Shown in pieces: positions 26,575 to 38,300 of a DNA stretch of 64,000 nt. Positions within the stretch are counted from its first letter, which is position 1. Every line of letters starts with the position of its first letter. The notes beneath the pieces were generated by a model. It did no database searches, had not been told where the DNA came from, and saw only the letters and a program-made list of their open reading frames with translations. The stretch is from Sclerurus mexicanus (Eukaryota > Chordata > Aves > Passeriformes > Furnariidae): the NCBI GenBank assembly GCA_013396755.1, contig VWZF01006076.1, forward strand, positions 186,001 to 250,000, written 5' to 3'. Position numbers and translations under genes: made by a program.

Positions 26575-27276
26575 CTGCAGGTAGAGAGTGATTCCTCTGA
26601 TAAATTACATTGCCCTTCTTCAATCACTCCACTTTCCCATTCCTTTAATGTTTAAAGTAACCTCTCTGTATCTTTCTGTCTCTAGACCTTTGAGTGATAA
26701 ATGTTTCTAACTAGCCTTGATCAAACCTGTCACTTGCAATTTCAGGCAGTATATCAATTTAGCCTTTCACACATAATGATTTATATTATATTTGGGACTG
26801 CTGTGGGGCAAGAGTGAAAACACAGTATACCAATTCCTAAAAGTTCTTTTGTGACCAAAGGCTGTGGTAGCTAGAAACGTAATTAGTTCTGACCTGTTTC
26901 CAAATATGTGCTTGCTGGTTACAATACAGGAAACCAGAATACATTAAAATATGTACCTAATTACCCTTCACCTTTACACACCATCTGCCTCGATTCTTGA
27001 GTTCTGGAATCATTTGAATTTTCATCAGTTTGGATGTAACTCGCCATTCGTTAATTTCAAAGACCAGTGGTTTGGTTAACAAAGTAACATGAACAAAATT
27101 ATCATCCCATTATTAATGCTTTTTTTTTCCCGTAGAGATTGAAGTCCCAGTCGTGTACCTACTGCTTGCTACCGTGCATTCTTAGCACAAAAGAAACACA
27201 CCTTGAACTTAGCATCGGGCATCTCTAAAGCTACACGTACATCAAACACATCCCAAACTGTGTTCTGGAGTTTTAC
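26575..27276 (-). other. NCKAP5: NCKAP5 intron after the giant exon (702 nt)
   Basis: A short AT-rich intron bounded by AACAG|GTAAAA and ctctacctgcag|AG. No repeat or other gene is visible. Confidence 0.9.
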
Positions 27277-30200
27277 CTGTTTAAAAGCTCTTTCATAAAG
27301 CTGTCTTTTGGTGAATATGTAGCCGTGGTCGAACCTCTGACTTGTTCACACTCAATCTCACCAGGCATGTCTTGCGAAGGTCTCATAATTTTGTTCTCCA
27401 TGGCTAAAATGTCACTGTTGTCTGTTTTCCTGTTAATTTCATTTTCTATTTCACAGTGTTGTTCAGTTTTCTTTTTTTCTTTTCTTCTCTCCAATTTTGC
27501 CTGCTTAATTCCAAATCCTGAAACTTTTGCATCCTTCTTTTCTACCTTAGCTTTAGGAACATCAGCTTTCCTGCTACTCAGTGCTGGGAGCTTACTCTTT
27601 CGAAATCCAAACCAACTGGCTATAGAGGGCCCAGTCTTTTGTTTAGTCTCCACAGTGGGGGATTTAGTTTGTCCCTGACCCTTTTGCACATTTTCTTGGA
27701 TGCACAACATGACTTTCTCCTCTATTGTAGGTCGTAGAGCTGGTGAACTCAAAACATCATGAACCTTCTCAGAGGCTTCTGCTAATTTTAAAGACATTTG
27801 CTGTCTTCGTGATTTTGTTGCTTCCAATTTATGAGGACATTTTAGACCGTCAAAGCCTTGAAAGGACAAAATTTGTTTAGAGGATACAGTAGCCGATGCT
27901 TCTAACTCCAGTTCTGCTGACAGAACATTTTTTGTACTTAGAGCTTCGTGTTTAAAACTTTCAGTGCTCTTCTCACTCTGCACAGATCGGCTGCGTGTGT
28001 CTTTTTGACCAAATGGTTTGTTTCCATCACATTTTGAAGCACTGGGAAAGGAGTCTACTTTTGGAGATGATTTGAAGGGCAGTTTGCTCGGGCTTCCATG
28101 CTGGCTATTGCAACTACTCATATTTCCAAGAGAACCCTGCCTAGGATAGGAATTTTCTGGGGGTTTAGGAGTATATAAAAGAGCCTCTGGTGTCACTGCT
28201 GACCCAGGAACAGCCTTGACCTGAAGTCCTTCCACGGCTGAGCTCTGCCTTGTTAGCGAATTTCCTCTGTCCGAAGTGTTTGTAATGATCTGAGTCCGTA
28301 CTTTCCCGAGCCCTTCCGTCACAGGGGCAGATGGCTTCTCCCCCGTGTGAATGCTAAAACTCTGGCTACGAGCTTTCGCTCCGTTCATGCCCAGAGCTGG
28401 CTTCAAGTGCGACTTGTTGTTAGAAGAAACAGATCTCTTAACCAATCTGTTTTCTAATCCATCTACTCTGTCTACCACCAAGCTGCAGTTGTCATGTGAA
28501 TGAGGTGATGCTGCATCCATACTAAGTCCCACAGTAAAATTATTTTTTCCTTCAGTATCAGACTTAGAGTCTTTTAATTCAGCATACGCTGCGCCTCTGC
28601 TGGCTACACATACAGATTCACTTTGCTGGTACTTACTTGAACTCACACTGCTTTTGGAAGCTGCATTTATACTGTCTTTTTCCTGCTTCCCTGGTACAGT
28701 AGAACTCTTGCGGAGAAGCTGGGGAGATTTGACAAATAATTTCAGTCCTACAGGGAGACGGCTTTTCGTTCCTTTCTCGTTAGAGTTTTGGGTAGCGTGT
28801 GCAGTGTCACTGCCATGACACAGCGCTGATGGGGAATTGTTTACCTGAGACAGTAAGGGCTCACTTGTGCTTGTTGTGTGACACTGAGGAGTTGTGGGGA
28901 CCATGTTTGGCATCTTTTGGAGCTGATCCACTCCACTGTCACTGGAAGTATTTTTTTTGCTGGAATACGTGTCTTGTGGAGAAGTTGTTTCCAGTGATGG
29001 ACAGCCTAGAGAAAAGGACCTGGCTGTCTGAAAATCTGTGCTGGAATACTCACGATTCCTGTGGGGACCCAGCTGATTAGGGGGTTTGGGGCAAACTTGC
29101 TTTGTGGCAACGTTGGAAAGTCCTTGGCATGCACTGTGGGACTGCTGCGATGTGCATTTATTTTGCATAATTCCTTCTGCATTTTCCTGAAGGTAAGATA
29201 ATTCAATTTGGGCCCCAGAAGATACATTTTTTGCTTGCATTTCATGACTAGATTGATTATGAAAGCCAGAGTTCATAGTTCCTTTTAACGGTGATGATTT
29301 CAGTATATTTTTTGCTGTTTCACTTGGACCAGCTCTTCCTAATTTAACTGCTACAGGTGGAGAATGACCATAATTAGGCCGAATCAACAGGGATGTTGAC
29401 CTGCCTGGAGGAAGGGGTGGGGATGGAGATCGGGCTTCTACAGTGGCTAAATCACAATGGAAGTCTCTGGTTGGAGGTTCTCCATAGTTACTGGGCTCTA
29501 CAAGGTGCAGAGGCAACAGCGGTGATGCTGGACTCCGACTCTTTGGATATCCTGACTCATCGTCTCTGCTTGGACGTTTCAAGTCAGGCAGAGGGTGGGT
29601 AGGGGCCTTTGGAACCTGAAAGTCAACTTTCGAGTCAAAATGACGAGGTGGACTTTGTGCCTTTTTGAATCTTGAAAGTTTTACAGGTGGCAGAGCAGGT
29701 GATTTTTCAAGGGCTGTGGGGCCCACTGATAGAGCTACAGGTGTCTCCCTGTCCTCTGAGATCACAGTTTTTTGGGGAGAAAATTTACCTCTGCTGGGTA
29801 TTTTAGTTACATTTGGCTTTTGACTGATTCCTGCATGCACAGTGGAGCTTGAATTGCCCTTGTATGATGCATCATACACTGGCTTCACTAGCTTTTGCCG
29901 TGAAGTATTTTGCAGTGTCACTTTTCCACAGCGTGAAGATTCACTGCAGGTCATGGAGACAACTATAGTTTTATTCCCTGTATTATCTTCAAGATTATTT
30001 TTCTCAGTTTCCTCTTCTGGTCTTTCTAAAACAGTGTAGTTTCTAGCATTGGTTCCTGTCTGCAGATCAGTTATTCCCTGAGGTGTAAGTTCGGTGTATT
30101 CTGCACCAGACACAGTTTGTGGCTGGTTGATTGAAATCTCATTTCTTGTTACAGTGACAACTCCAGTTTGATGTGAGCTGAATTCAATAGGCTCACCATC

Positions 30201-31121
30201 CTCAGCATCAAATATTACTGTAATGCACTCTTCAGAAGAGGTCTTTTTTATAACCTTTTGTTGTTTAATGAAATTACATGTCTTCGGCCTAATGTCTGAG
30301 TGAACAGATACATGGTTTTCCTCTTTGTCAGTAGATACAAACTGAGAATTCTCCGGGACTTTGAGCATGTCAGAGGTCTTCGTGTACTTCTCAGTAAAGG
30401 GAGTTGCTAATAAATCTGATGGACTTTTCTCATCACTGCTTTCTATATGCAATTCATCCAAGACTTCATTGTCATCAGTATCTGAAAGCTGAAAATTAAG
30501 GTCCCTCCAGCCTATATTAGCATGGCTTTGATTTAACTGTAACTCTGGCAGCTTTATTCTGGTGCAAGATTTTACCTCTCCCTGACTTCCACTGACAACA
30601 CTAGTCAATTTTTCAGGTCTTTCCTTTGAATCAAAATATGAATCTCTTTCTGAAAAGTGTTTCCTATTAGGATCCCAGTCAAAGAGACTGTCAGAAATGC
30701 TATGAGTTAATTTGTTACAATAGGTCCTGCAGTCTTTGCTTGGTACGTCCTGCAGCAACAATAAGGATGAAGAGTCATCATCTGCATCATCATGCGAATC
30801 TGAATCGTAAGAGAAAGTTTTGTTATGCTCAATGCAAATAGTTCCCATTTCCGTTGGCTTACAATGAGTCTGCTCATTATGGCCACCACATTTCACTCCA
30901 GGGGAATATATTCCTTCATTAGAGTTCATGCAATCTTTGTAACCCCATTTTGATATTACCGAAGGTGATTCAAGTAATATTTTTTGCTTCTGCAATTTCT
31001 TCAGCCCTTCTAAGATATGGTTTTCCTTGACACGAGTTGGAGGTAGATCATCTGCAGGACTTGAGAGGTTGCTTGGGAGCGAGGAACCAACGCTTATTCT
31101 TTTATCCCATCTCACGGATGA
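27277..31121 (-). CDS. NCKAP5: NCKAP5 giant central exon (3845 nt)
   Basis: A single 3845-nt exon encodes 1281 complete codons plus two bases (window residues 153-1434). It starts SSVRWDKRISVGSSLPSN: the apparent first methionine at 31115 is a GTG valine codon inside the exon, not a start. The acceptor is ttgttttaacag|TC and the donor AACAG|GTAAAA. Conserved blocks include the segment around HILEGLKKLQKQK near the start, QLSDTDDNEVLDELHIESSDEK, the EECITVIFDAEDGEPIEFSS block, and GPSIASWFGFRKSKLPALS near the C-terminal end followed by a lysine-rich run. Such giant internal exons are a trait of NCKAP5 and NCKAP5L. Most of the segment is Ser/Pro/Lys-rich and probably disordered. A PLPPGR SH3-type ligand and a TKIP motif are annotated separately. 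Exit is phase 2, so skipping the exon would shift the frame. Confidence 0.98.
29400..29417 (-). other. NCKAP5: Candidate SH3-binding motif PLPPGR in NCKAP5
   Basis: The giant exon encodes SPSPPLPPGRSTS here; PLPPGR fits the class II SH3 ligand pattern PxxPx(R/K). The human protein has a similar proline run followed by GR at this place by recollection. NCKAP5 was named for binding Nck, whose SH3 domains take such ligands, so this is a reasonable candidate contact site (window residues about 721-726). That it is the actual Nck site is inference. Confidence 0.55.
29796..29807 (-). other. NCKAP5: Candidate EB1-binding TxIP motif (TKIP) in NCKAP5
   Basis: The giant exon encodes NVTKIPSRGKFS. T-K-I-P flanked by basic and serine residues fits the [ST]-x-I-P pattern by which microtubule plus-end trackers bind EB proteins. 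The same TKIP appears in the human protein by recollection, and the paralogue NCKAP5L/Cep169 is described as an EB-associated plus-end protein. A role in EB binding here is inference. It lies at window residues about 591-594. Confidence 0.45.
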
Positions 31122-31626
31122 CTGTTAAAACAAAATAAAGATCACGTTTTACTCACAAGTTCTGTCAATAAAAGTGTTACCATACTGCTAAAGAGATAGA
31201 GGAGTTGCCTAAGGACACCACACTTCATCCATTGCTAATAATAGTGAAGTTCTTTTTTAATAAAGGATTTCACAGTGGTATGAAGGCTGCAGTGTGTTTA
31301 AAACCTGTAGAAAGAATAATACAAATGGAAGGGTTAAGATAAAGAAGAAGAGCAATTTGGAGTATGAAGGACACAATAAATTTCAGAATGAATGAGGAGA
31401 CTGTAAGCAAATGGGAGTAATAAAGAAATTGCTAAAAAAATTAAACTGGGAGGGAGTGACAGGGAAGGAAACATCCCAGTGAGAACTCTTACTGAGTTTA
31501 GTGACAAGTGTTTTCAATATAGAAGAGAGAAGAAAGCGAAAAAAGATTCCAAAATAGGCAGCTTTTCAATTAATCTTGTTTCAGATTAACTTAAGCTAAT
31601 AAATGAAGAAAACTAATTTGATTTAC
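31122..31626 (-). other. NCKAP5: NCKAP5 intron before the giant exon (505 nt)
   Basis: A short intron between AGG|GTAAAT and ttgttttaacag|TC. It is purine-rich on the plus strand and has no other recognisable content. Confidence 0.9.
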
Positions 31627-31818
31627 CCTTCTGCTGCATGTCTTTCCATCATTCCAAGTGTAGGAGGAACCACTGGAATATTCACTGCAAGCACTTGAGA
31701 GGGAGAGTTCACTGCTGCTGCAGCTGCTCCGGGGATACAGGCGGCTTGGACCTGTCATATTTAATTGACTCTGGCATTTCATAACAGGTACACTGGATTT
31801 CACATTCTGCTGGCATTC
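31627..31818 (-). CDS. NCKAP5: NCKAP5 coding exon 4 of window (serine-rich linker)
   Basis: The exon encodes 64 residues (window residues 89-152). It opens ECQQNVKSSVPVMKC and runs through a serine-rich stretch with SSSELSLSSACSEYSSGSS and then YTWNDGKTCSRR. The serine-rich block and YTW motif are well conserved with human NCKAP5. The region is low-complexity and probably disordered and phosphorylated (inference). The acceptor is tcatactttag|GA and the donor AGG|GTAAAT. Both ends are phase 0. It is separated from the giant exon by only 505 nt. Confidence 0.96.
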
Positions 31819-32699
31819 CTAAAGTATGAGAAGAAATAGAAGTAACTTGTGGGTGGAAAAAGATCATTAACTTCCCCTTGATTAAGAATGGCAAAGAAAA
31901 AAGCAAGTAAGCTTCTGACACCTTCCTATTACACTGTTAGCGTCTGGTAAATTTTATACAGAGAACTGAATTAAAAATTGCTAACAATTTCATTTGTCAG
32001 AGGAAAAATCCACAACTGTCAGTGTTTTCTTCTTTATTCTTTAACTAGTATTGTGCTCTTCTTTTGCTAAAGATCATTCTATTTGAATTATGCTTTATAC
32101 ATAAGCAGCAAGCTCTGGCAAGATACAGAAAACAAAGTTATAAGAATACAAGTACATCTTGACAACTGCATTATAGCCCCACGATGTAACAGATGAGGCT
32201 GTACGCCCCGGACAAGGTAAATTAATTTAGTATCCCAAGCAGAATTTCCACTGAGAATGGAATCTCTCCATTACAGTCTAATTTTGGTTTCCTATCTAGT
32301 TCAAAGCTTTGTCTAAGAAACTCTCTGACGTAGGACAATCCATCTTTGTGTCGCTCGCAGACAGCTGAAGCCTCTTGCTTATGCAATTTATTGACACTTT
32401 ATGGCTGCCTTTAGTACTTGTGTAGTTATCGCCCCTCTCCAAATGCAATTTCAGCTGACTGTGACTAAGTGCCAGCTTTGAGGAAGAGAGTAATGAAGAG
32501 TAGATAGCACTTTAGGTAAAATATTAAACCTCCGTAGGAGTAGCTAGGATGCCTTTAATTTGTTTTCGAACTAATACTCTTGTGCCTAACAGGGTTTGAG
32601 TTTCTTTAATGTTAAGTGCTTGCACTATTCTGTCGTGCTATTCTCCAGTTTCCTTACAGAATCAGACATCTTTTTAATTACCAGGAACACCAGATATGA

Positions 32700-33069
32700 C
32701 TGCATGAGGGGGGTCATAGTGAGCTGGGGGTCAGTCTCTTCTCCCAAGCAGCAGCTGATAGGACAAGAGGAAATGGTCTCAAGTTGGGTCACGGGAGGTT
32801 TAGATTGAATATTAGGAAAAATTCCTTCCCCAAAGGAGTTGTCAAGCATTGGAGCAGGGAAGCGGTTGAGTCACCGTCCCTGGAGGGATTTAAAAGATGT
32901 GTAGATGTGGCACTTGGGGACGTGGTTTAGTGGTCGTCTTGGCAGTGTTGGGTCAATAGTTGGACTCGACGATCCTAAAGGACCCTTCTACCCAGTGGTG
33001 GGTTAATGGTTGGATTTGAATCTTAAGGGTATTTTTCAATTTAAATGATCTTATGATTCTACGACTCTG
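32700..33069 (+). mobile_element. CR1 LINE 3' fragment (about 370 bp)
   Basis: Recognisable CR1 blocks run in order: ggggtcagtctcttctccca, gataggacaagaggaaatgg, gattgaatattaggaaaaat, gttgtcaagcattggagcag, tggcacttggggacgtggtt, ttggactcgacgatcctaaa and a diverged tail ttatgattctacgactctg. The 3' part carries an extra repeat of gggttaatggttggat. It lies antisense to NCKAP5. The remnant coding frame is broken. Confidence 0.93.
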
Positions 33070-33759
33070 TTTCATAACACTTCCCTCTGGATTTCATTAA
33101 GGCAAGCTGAAACAATATTTATTGATTTTTGTATGTAGATATACCTCAAACTAATTTTGCTTAAATGAAGAATTTACCTTTACGCTCATGAAGAAATGAG
33201 AGATCTAAAGTTATTGAACCCATAAAACAATTACCGAAAGTGTGTATGCTGTGGATACAGCCTCTTAATGGAAATCGCTTGGTTTGTAGGCACTCCTCAT
33301 ACACTGACATGTTTTTTGGCCTTCTGCTAATTTCTTCCATTTATTCCCCCGTGTCCTCCCATTTATTACTACTAGGGTTGAACCTTTTTTCAGCTGAATG
33401 GGAGAGAGCGGAATTTTTACTGCTGAGGAGTTCATCAGTACAGCTGTTCATTGCTCAACTGACATCATAATGTCCTGTTTTTGACAAACCTAACTACAGG
33501 GCAAATCATTATTCTTTGTCACAGGCAAAACCTATGAATGGGAAAATCATTTAGAGGCATCAAGAGCACATTTCACCTCTGGGAGTTATTGGTACATGTT
33601 CTCCTAGGAAGTCAAATGGATGCAGGAGGAATAGCCTTTAAATCCACTGGCTCTGGGAAGAATACATCTTTCAGCATCAGAGGCAGGCTGATGCCTGGTT
33701 TTTTTTGGCTCTGAAGCAGACTTTTTCGCTTTGTTGAGACAAACTAGTCTTTATTTCTG

Positions 33760-34194
33760 ACACCGTGGTTCCCATGGGAGACCCTCTCTCATCAGCTTCC
33801 TCAGCTGTGACAGCGTCATTCCTTCCCAAGGTGTTTGTGCAGAGGCCACTGGCAGCATCTGCTCGTTCTGGGTACCGCGCTGCACGTCAGCTGTGGCACT
33901 GGGAAAACACGTCACGGCAAATTCCTGCCCTCCGGACTGGCCTATGTCCCAGCCATCAAAGTGTTGAAGGGAAGGATGCCTGTAAATCCTTTCCTTCAAG
34001 AATCTCACGTGGGAGAAAAGAGCATAGTGGTAAGTCCTGCCTGCCTGTCATCTTCAGGCTGGTCTGAGCCTCCCCGTCTCCTCGCTTTGCTTCCTTTGCA
34101 CCTAAGACAGGAGAAAGGCATTTGGTCCTACGGCTTCAGCAGCGAGGGAAATGGACATGTCCAAGCAGAGCAAAAGAGCAGTGTATTACTGTAA
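33760..34194 (+). other. CpG-enriched intronic stretch with overlapping open frames, possible antisense exon
   Basis: About 15 CpGs fall in 430 bp. Two plus-strand frames are open (33765-34067 and 33835-34194). A plausible plus-strand acceptor (tgtttgtgcag|AG, AG at 33841-33842) and donor (agtg|GTAAGT, GT at 34030-34031) would delimit a 187-nt exon 33843-34029. Neither protein frame resembles a known family. It could be part of an antisense non-coding RNA or nothing at all. Confidence 0.2.
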
Positions 34195-35273
34195 TCAGCT
34201 TTAAGAGAGGAGAAAATGTGCAAAAAACACCATGTCGCTCCAGATTCTGAAGGAGGATATCTACGCAATTTCTAGACTGCATTCAGATCACTAAAGAACG
34301 TGGAATTTTCTCCTGCAATTTGCTTTTATTCTCTAAATTATCCAAGAGAGTATCTTGAATAGCATGTTTATAATGCATTAATTAAATACATTTAACTTGC
34401 ATATGGGTTTATTAACTGACATGGTGAGTTTTTAATTTTTTGTAATCATGACTCTTTAGTCATTACCTTTAATGAAATTAGAGTAAAAAGGCCTGAATGT
34501 AGTATTACAGCTTAAAAATTTAATTTTCACTAGAAATCACAGAAAATTGAAAGAATCAGACCATTAAAGACACAAAACTCTATATTAGAAAAACCTAACC
34601 TGAAGGCTTAATTTAAATATAATGCAAAGGGCTGTTAGCATTTTTGTGAACCTTTGGAATGATGCTTTTTCATTAAAGTAAGTATTACAAGGGAGATTAC
34701 ATTTTTGTTGACACTACTATACTTCAAGATCAAAGGCACACGCAGGTTCAATGTTCTGTTCTTGTACTCTTTGTTTCCCTCTGTGTGACTTTTGTTTTTT
34801 AAGCTACTTTTCTCTTTGACAATGAAACATGAAAGCCACGCTGGCCAACGTTTTGCCAAATAAGCACAAAGCTAACTCTGCCTTGAAAAAAAAAATGCAG
34901 AGCCCATGAATTTTTAAAAGTTCATACATAATATATCATAAAAGTAGGATGAATAATATGGTGCACGGGCTTTAATAAAAAAGCTCCTTGACCATTTCTC
35001 AGAGATTTTGAGATGTAATCAATGCCCCAAAAGGTATACCGGGGACATTGCGAAGATTTACGCTTTTTTTGCACACAGTGACACTATCTGCTTACTGTAT
35101 CAACTGAGGACACTGTATTGAATTTCAGAGAACAGAAGGAAGCAGAAGTATTGTTATCTGTCTCACCAGCGTTCCAATTCAGAGATCAGCTTTGTGGTTC
35201 ACCCCTGGCATCAGACTTCAGAGGCGCAAAGGAGGTTCCAAACGAGGGGGACAAGGACGGCACAAACACTCAC

Positions 35274-35378
35274 GTGAAGCTGAGCATCCGCAGTTCGAGC
35301 TTGCATCACGCTTCTGTTTCGTTCTACTTCTGCAAGCAAATCCCCAGATGAGAGGTCCAAGATGCGTGAATGGAGTTT
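35274..35378 (-). CDS. NCKAP5: NCKAP5 coding exon 3 of window
   Basis: The exon encodes 35 residues (window residues 54-88) starting KLHSRILDLSSGDLLAEVER and ending DAQLH. This matches the human NCKAP5 segment directly after the coiled coil nearly residue for residue. The donor is CAC|GTGAGT. The acceptor is unusual: its pyrimidine tract is a run of nine C (plus-strand G run 35381-35389) directly before AG. Entry and exit are phase 0. Plus-strand and other-frame open stretches overlapping this position are shadows. Confidence 0.95.
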
Positions 35379-38300
35379 CTGGGGGGGGGACAGAAGGGAA
35401 CGAGCAAAGCATAAGCCTTTGTCAAATATGCAGCAGATCAGCATTTTTTAAAATTCCAAGCTGTGCTTTTCAATATCAAGGGAAATGGAGACCCCGAGGT
35501 AAAAGAGGATTTGTTCTAATTTGAAATGTTGCTCTTTGTGCCTACTTTCTCCAAGACTTCCAGTCTGGAGAACAGATCATTCTTCACCCAAAACAAACTC
35601 TACTTTTTCTTCTAGCCACTGTTTTGCAACTTATCCTTACTTCACACACAACAATGACAAATGAACACGAGTCCCACCATTATCCATAGAGTTTGACAGG
35701 TTTCAGGAAAAAAGCATAAAAATGAACTACAAAATTAACGTTTATAAATCAATCAACATGTTAATGTTGTTTTATTTACAAGCTCTTACACCTTGTGTGA
35801 ATGATTGCAAAAGTGACCCTATTTTTAACCAGCATTGATCTGCTGAAGGCCTCCTCTGCACACATTTTAACTCAAAGTCATTAATGTCATCTGTTAGGAA
35901 CAATTAATGTGAATAGAAAATAATTGCATCAGGGAACTAGGGACTCAGAGGATTTTGTGCATTAATATTCACATGCTGTTCCATTATATACACAGTTCTT
36001 TTCTCAGTTTTGCTTGGGAGGATGGCTCAGCTTGTGCCTTTCCCTCCATGTTCACCTGTATACTAATTCTGAGGCTTTCAGAATGCATTAAGCCTGATTT
36101 GTTTTAATTGCAGTTTCAATAAAATCCATGATTTATGTGAATGTCTTGGCCAATGACTTCAAAACAAGAAGTATCTGCAGTCTTGTTACTCACTGGGCCA
36201 ACACACCATGTAACAGGCAGTATGGATCTGGCTCACAGTCCATTGAAAGCAATGCAAATGGGCTTGAAAAAATAAAACCTAAACAAACTTTGGGTCAGGC
36301 TCTTTTCGTTTTCCCATTAATTCTCCAGGCTTCTAACCTACGAGACCACATCTACCACCCTCTGCACCAGGATGCTCAGCTTGGAGGAATTAATGGTGCA
36401 TGCCCTGTGAAGGATGCAAACCATGCAGGTTTGTCAAGGCTGTGCGAGTGCCTCGTCACCCTGCCCATCCAAAAAGACCGGTCAAGGAGGGAAAAACAAC
36501 CTGCAGCCACACAAGCGGCTTTCCACACCCTGCAGGAGGAGTAATGGCAGGACAGTTCTTTGCAGGGCCCTGAAACATGAGTCACGCAGGATCTTACAAC
36601 CAGCTGCTCCCCAGCCTGCTCTCTTGGTGCCCACTGCAGAAACGAAGCTGCCAGAGAACAAAGCAGGCAGCCCTTCCCACAGCCTCTGTTATCTGCAGGC
36701 TGTGCTTCAGGCGTCTATTCCGGACAATTTAGCAAGTTTTTTTAAAAAGCTGCCAGTTATAAATTTGGGAGTAATTTCTCAAGAGTTCCATATTCATCCA
36801 GGGTTCTTTAGGAGATATGTTCTGTTGCAGAATGGTTATGGAAAATATTTTCAATTATCAATATTCTGTACAAACATATTTTGTCCAATATATTGTTGAA
36901 CAGATGAAAATGCTACAAGCACTTAAGGTTTCATTATAAATATTAACTACATCCAGGCTATGTATTTCTTAACATCAGTGATCCTGTCTCCCTGTTATTT
37001 ATCATGCACCTTTCAAAGTGTTATACTAGCATTACTGCCAGGTGTTTGTTCAAGATTTAAGCTCCAGGTAAAATGCCTTCCCAAACTCACAGATTTACTG
37101 ACTTTGTACATTTGTTACTCTTGACAGTAATTCCAGCTGCATCATTGAACCACCAGAGAATTCCCCTGTTTTCAGAACCAAGAGTCACTGAGTCTACAAA
37201 CAAGTACCAACACTTGCCCTTTGCAGAGGAATTACTTACTTTTTCCAGTGAAACCAGTCACCTGAAGTATTTTAGTGGAAGTTACAGTAGTCAGATCTGT
37301 CCATTAGAGATGATGACTGGGGACATCTGAGATGGATGAACATTTATAGCTGAACATTTATTTTTCCAGAAAAAAGTATCCTAGAAATAGTGCTATCAGA
37401 GTTTTACGGTTGTAAAACTGTCTTCCCGTTTTTCCAGCAAGGTATTTAAATACTTTATCACTTAAACAAGGACATATATGCAAGTCAACAAGGGAAACAA
37501 AATATCCCCCTACAATGTCATCCAATGCAATTTAGTGTGCTGGTGTTATTGTCTGTGTCAGACATCAGAGCAGAGATCAGCCCAGCTGGAACAGGCAGAA
37601 AACAAACAATTTTTGGCCAGTGAGCAGAGGCAGCCCAGCAGAGCAGGCTGGAAACACCTCTGCATTACGGGGGTCCCTCCCACCGCCTCAGTGACCAGAG
37701 GGGCTGGGCTGCACTGGGGTCGTGCTGTGCTCGAATCATCTTTGCCAGTGTTAAACTCTGTGACACTACAAAACTGCAACAACGAAGGTGAATCAGCAGA
37801 CTGAAATGATTAACAAAGAAGGAAAGTGTGTTCTCAAGACGTATAATGTGATTTTATTTCTGTATCAAACGAGATCATCACATTGGGAAAATTCCTCCCC
37901 ACACATATGCAAATAAACTAACAGACGCAGCCAGCACAATGACTAGCATTAACAAACAGCATAATAAAGTTTGAGATCATTAATTAATCACACAGCACTG
38001 AAGCAAGTCATCCAATTACAAAAGGAAAGGGTAAGAAAATCGTTCTTCTTTCGTTTATTTTTCTTTTTCCTCCTCCATTTTCAAATTCAAAAATGGGAAA
38101 AACCCATTATTTGTTAAAAACCCCTCATTAATGATCCATTTAAATTCAAGTAACAGATTGTGCTATGTATCTTCATTCCGATTTCTTCTCAGATACACAA
38201 AATGTACTGCGTCCTTTATGGTTATTTTCAGATGACAGTCACGTAACTAGATCAAGGAGTTACTGCTGCCTTGAAAATGGTACAGTATTAAAATCACTGC

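Larger units (their letters stand above)
31819..35273 (-). other. NCKAP5: NCKAP5 intron between exons 3 and 4 of window (3.5 kb)
   Basis: Contains a CR1 3' fragment at about 32.70-33.07 kb and a CpG-enriched stretch at about 33.76-34.19 kb with overlapping open frames on the plus strand. The rest is AT-rich and unremarkable. Confidence 0.8.

Noticed and set aside
31115..31121. Start of a large 1280-codon single-exon gene at 31115
   Set aside because: The codon there is GTG, preceded six bases upstream by a clear acceptor (ttgttttaacag). It is an internal exon boundary of NCKAP5, not a translation start.
2637..31121. Direct splicing of the giant exon (ending AACAG) to the 2951-2637 exon
   Set aside because: The phases do not match: two leftover bases against an exon that needs one. 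The two intermediate exons at 26.5 and 22.06 kb restore the frame exactly.
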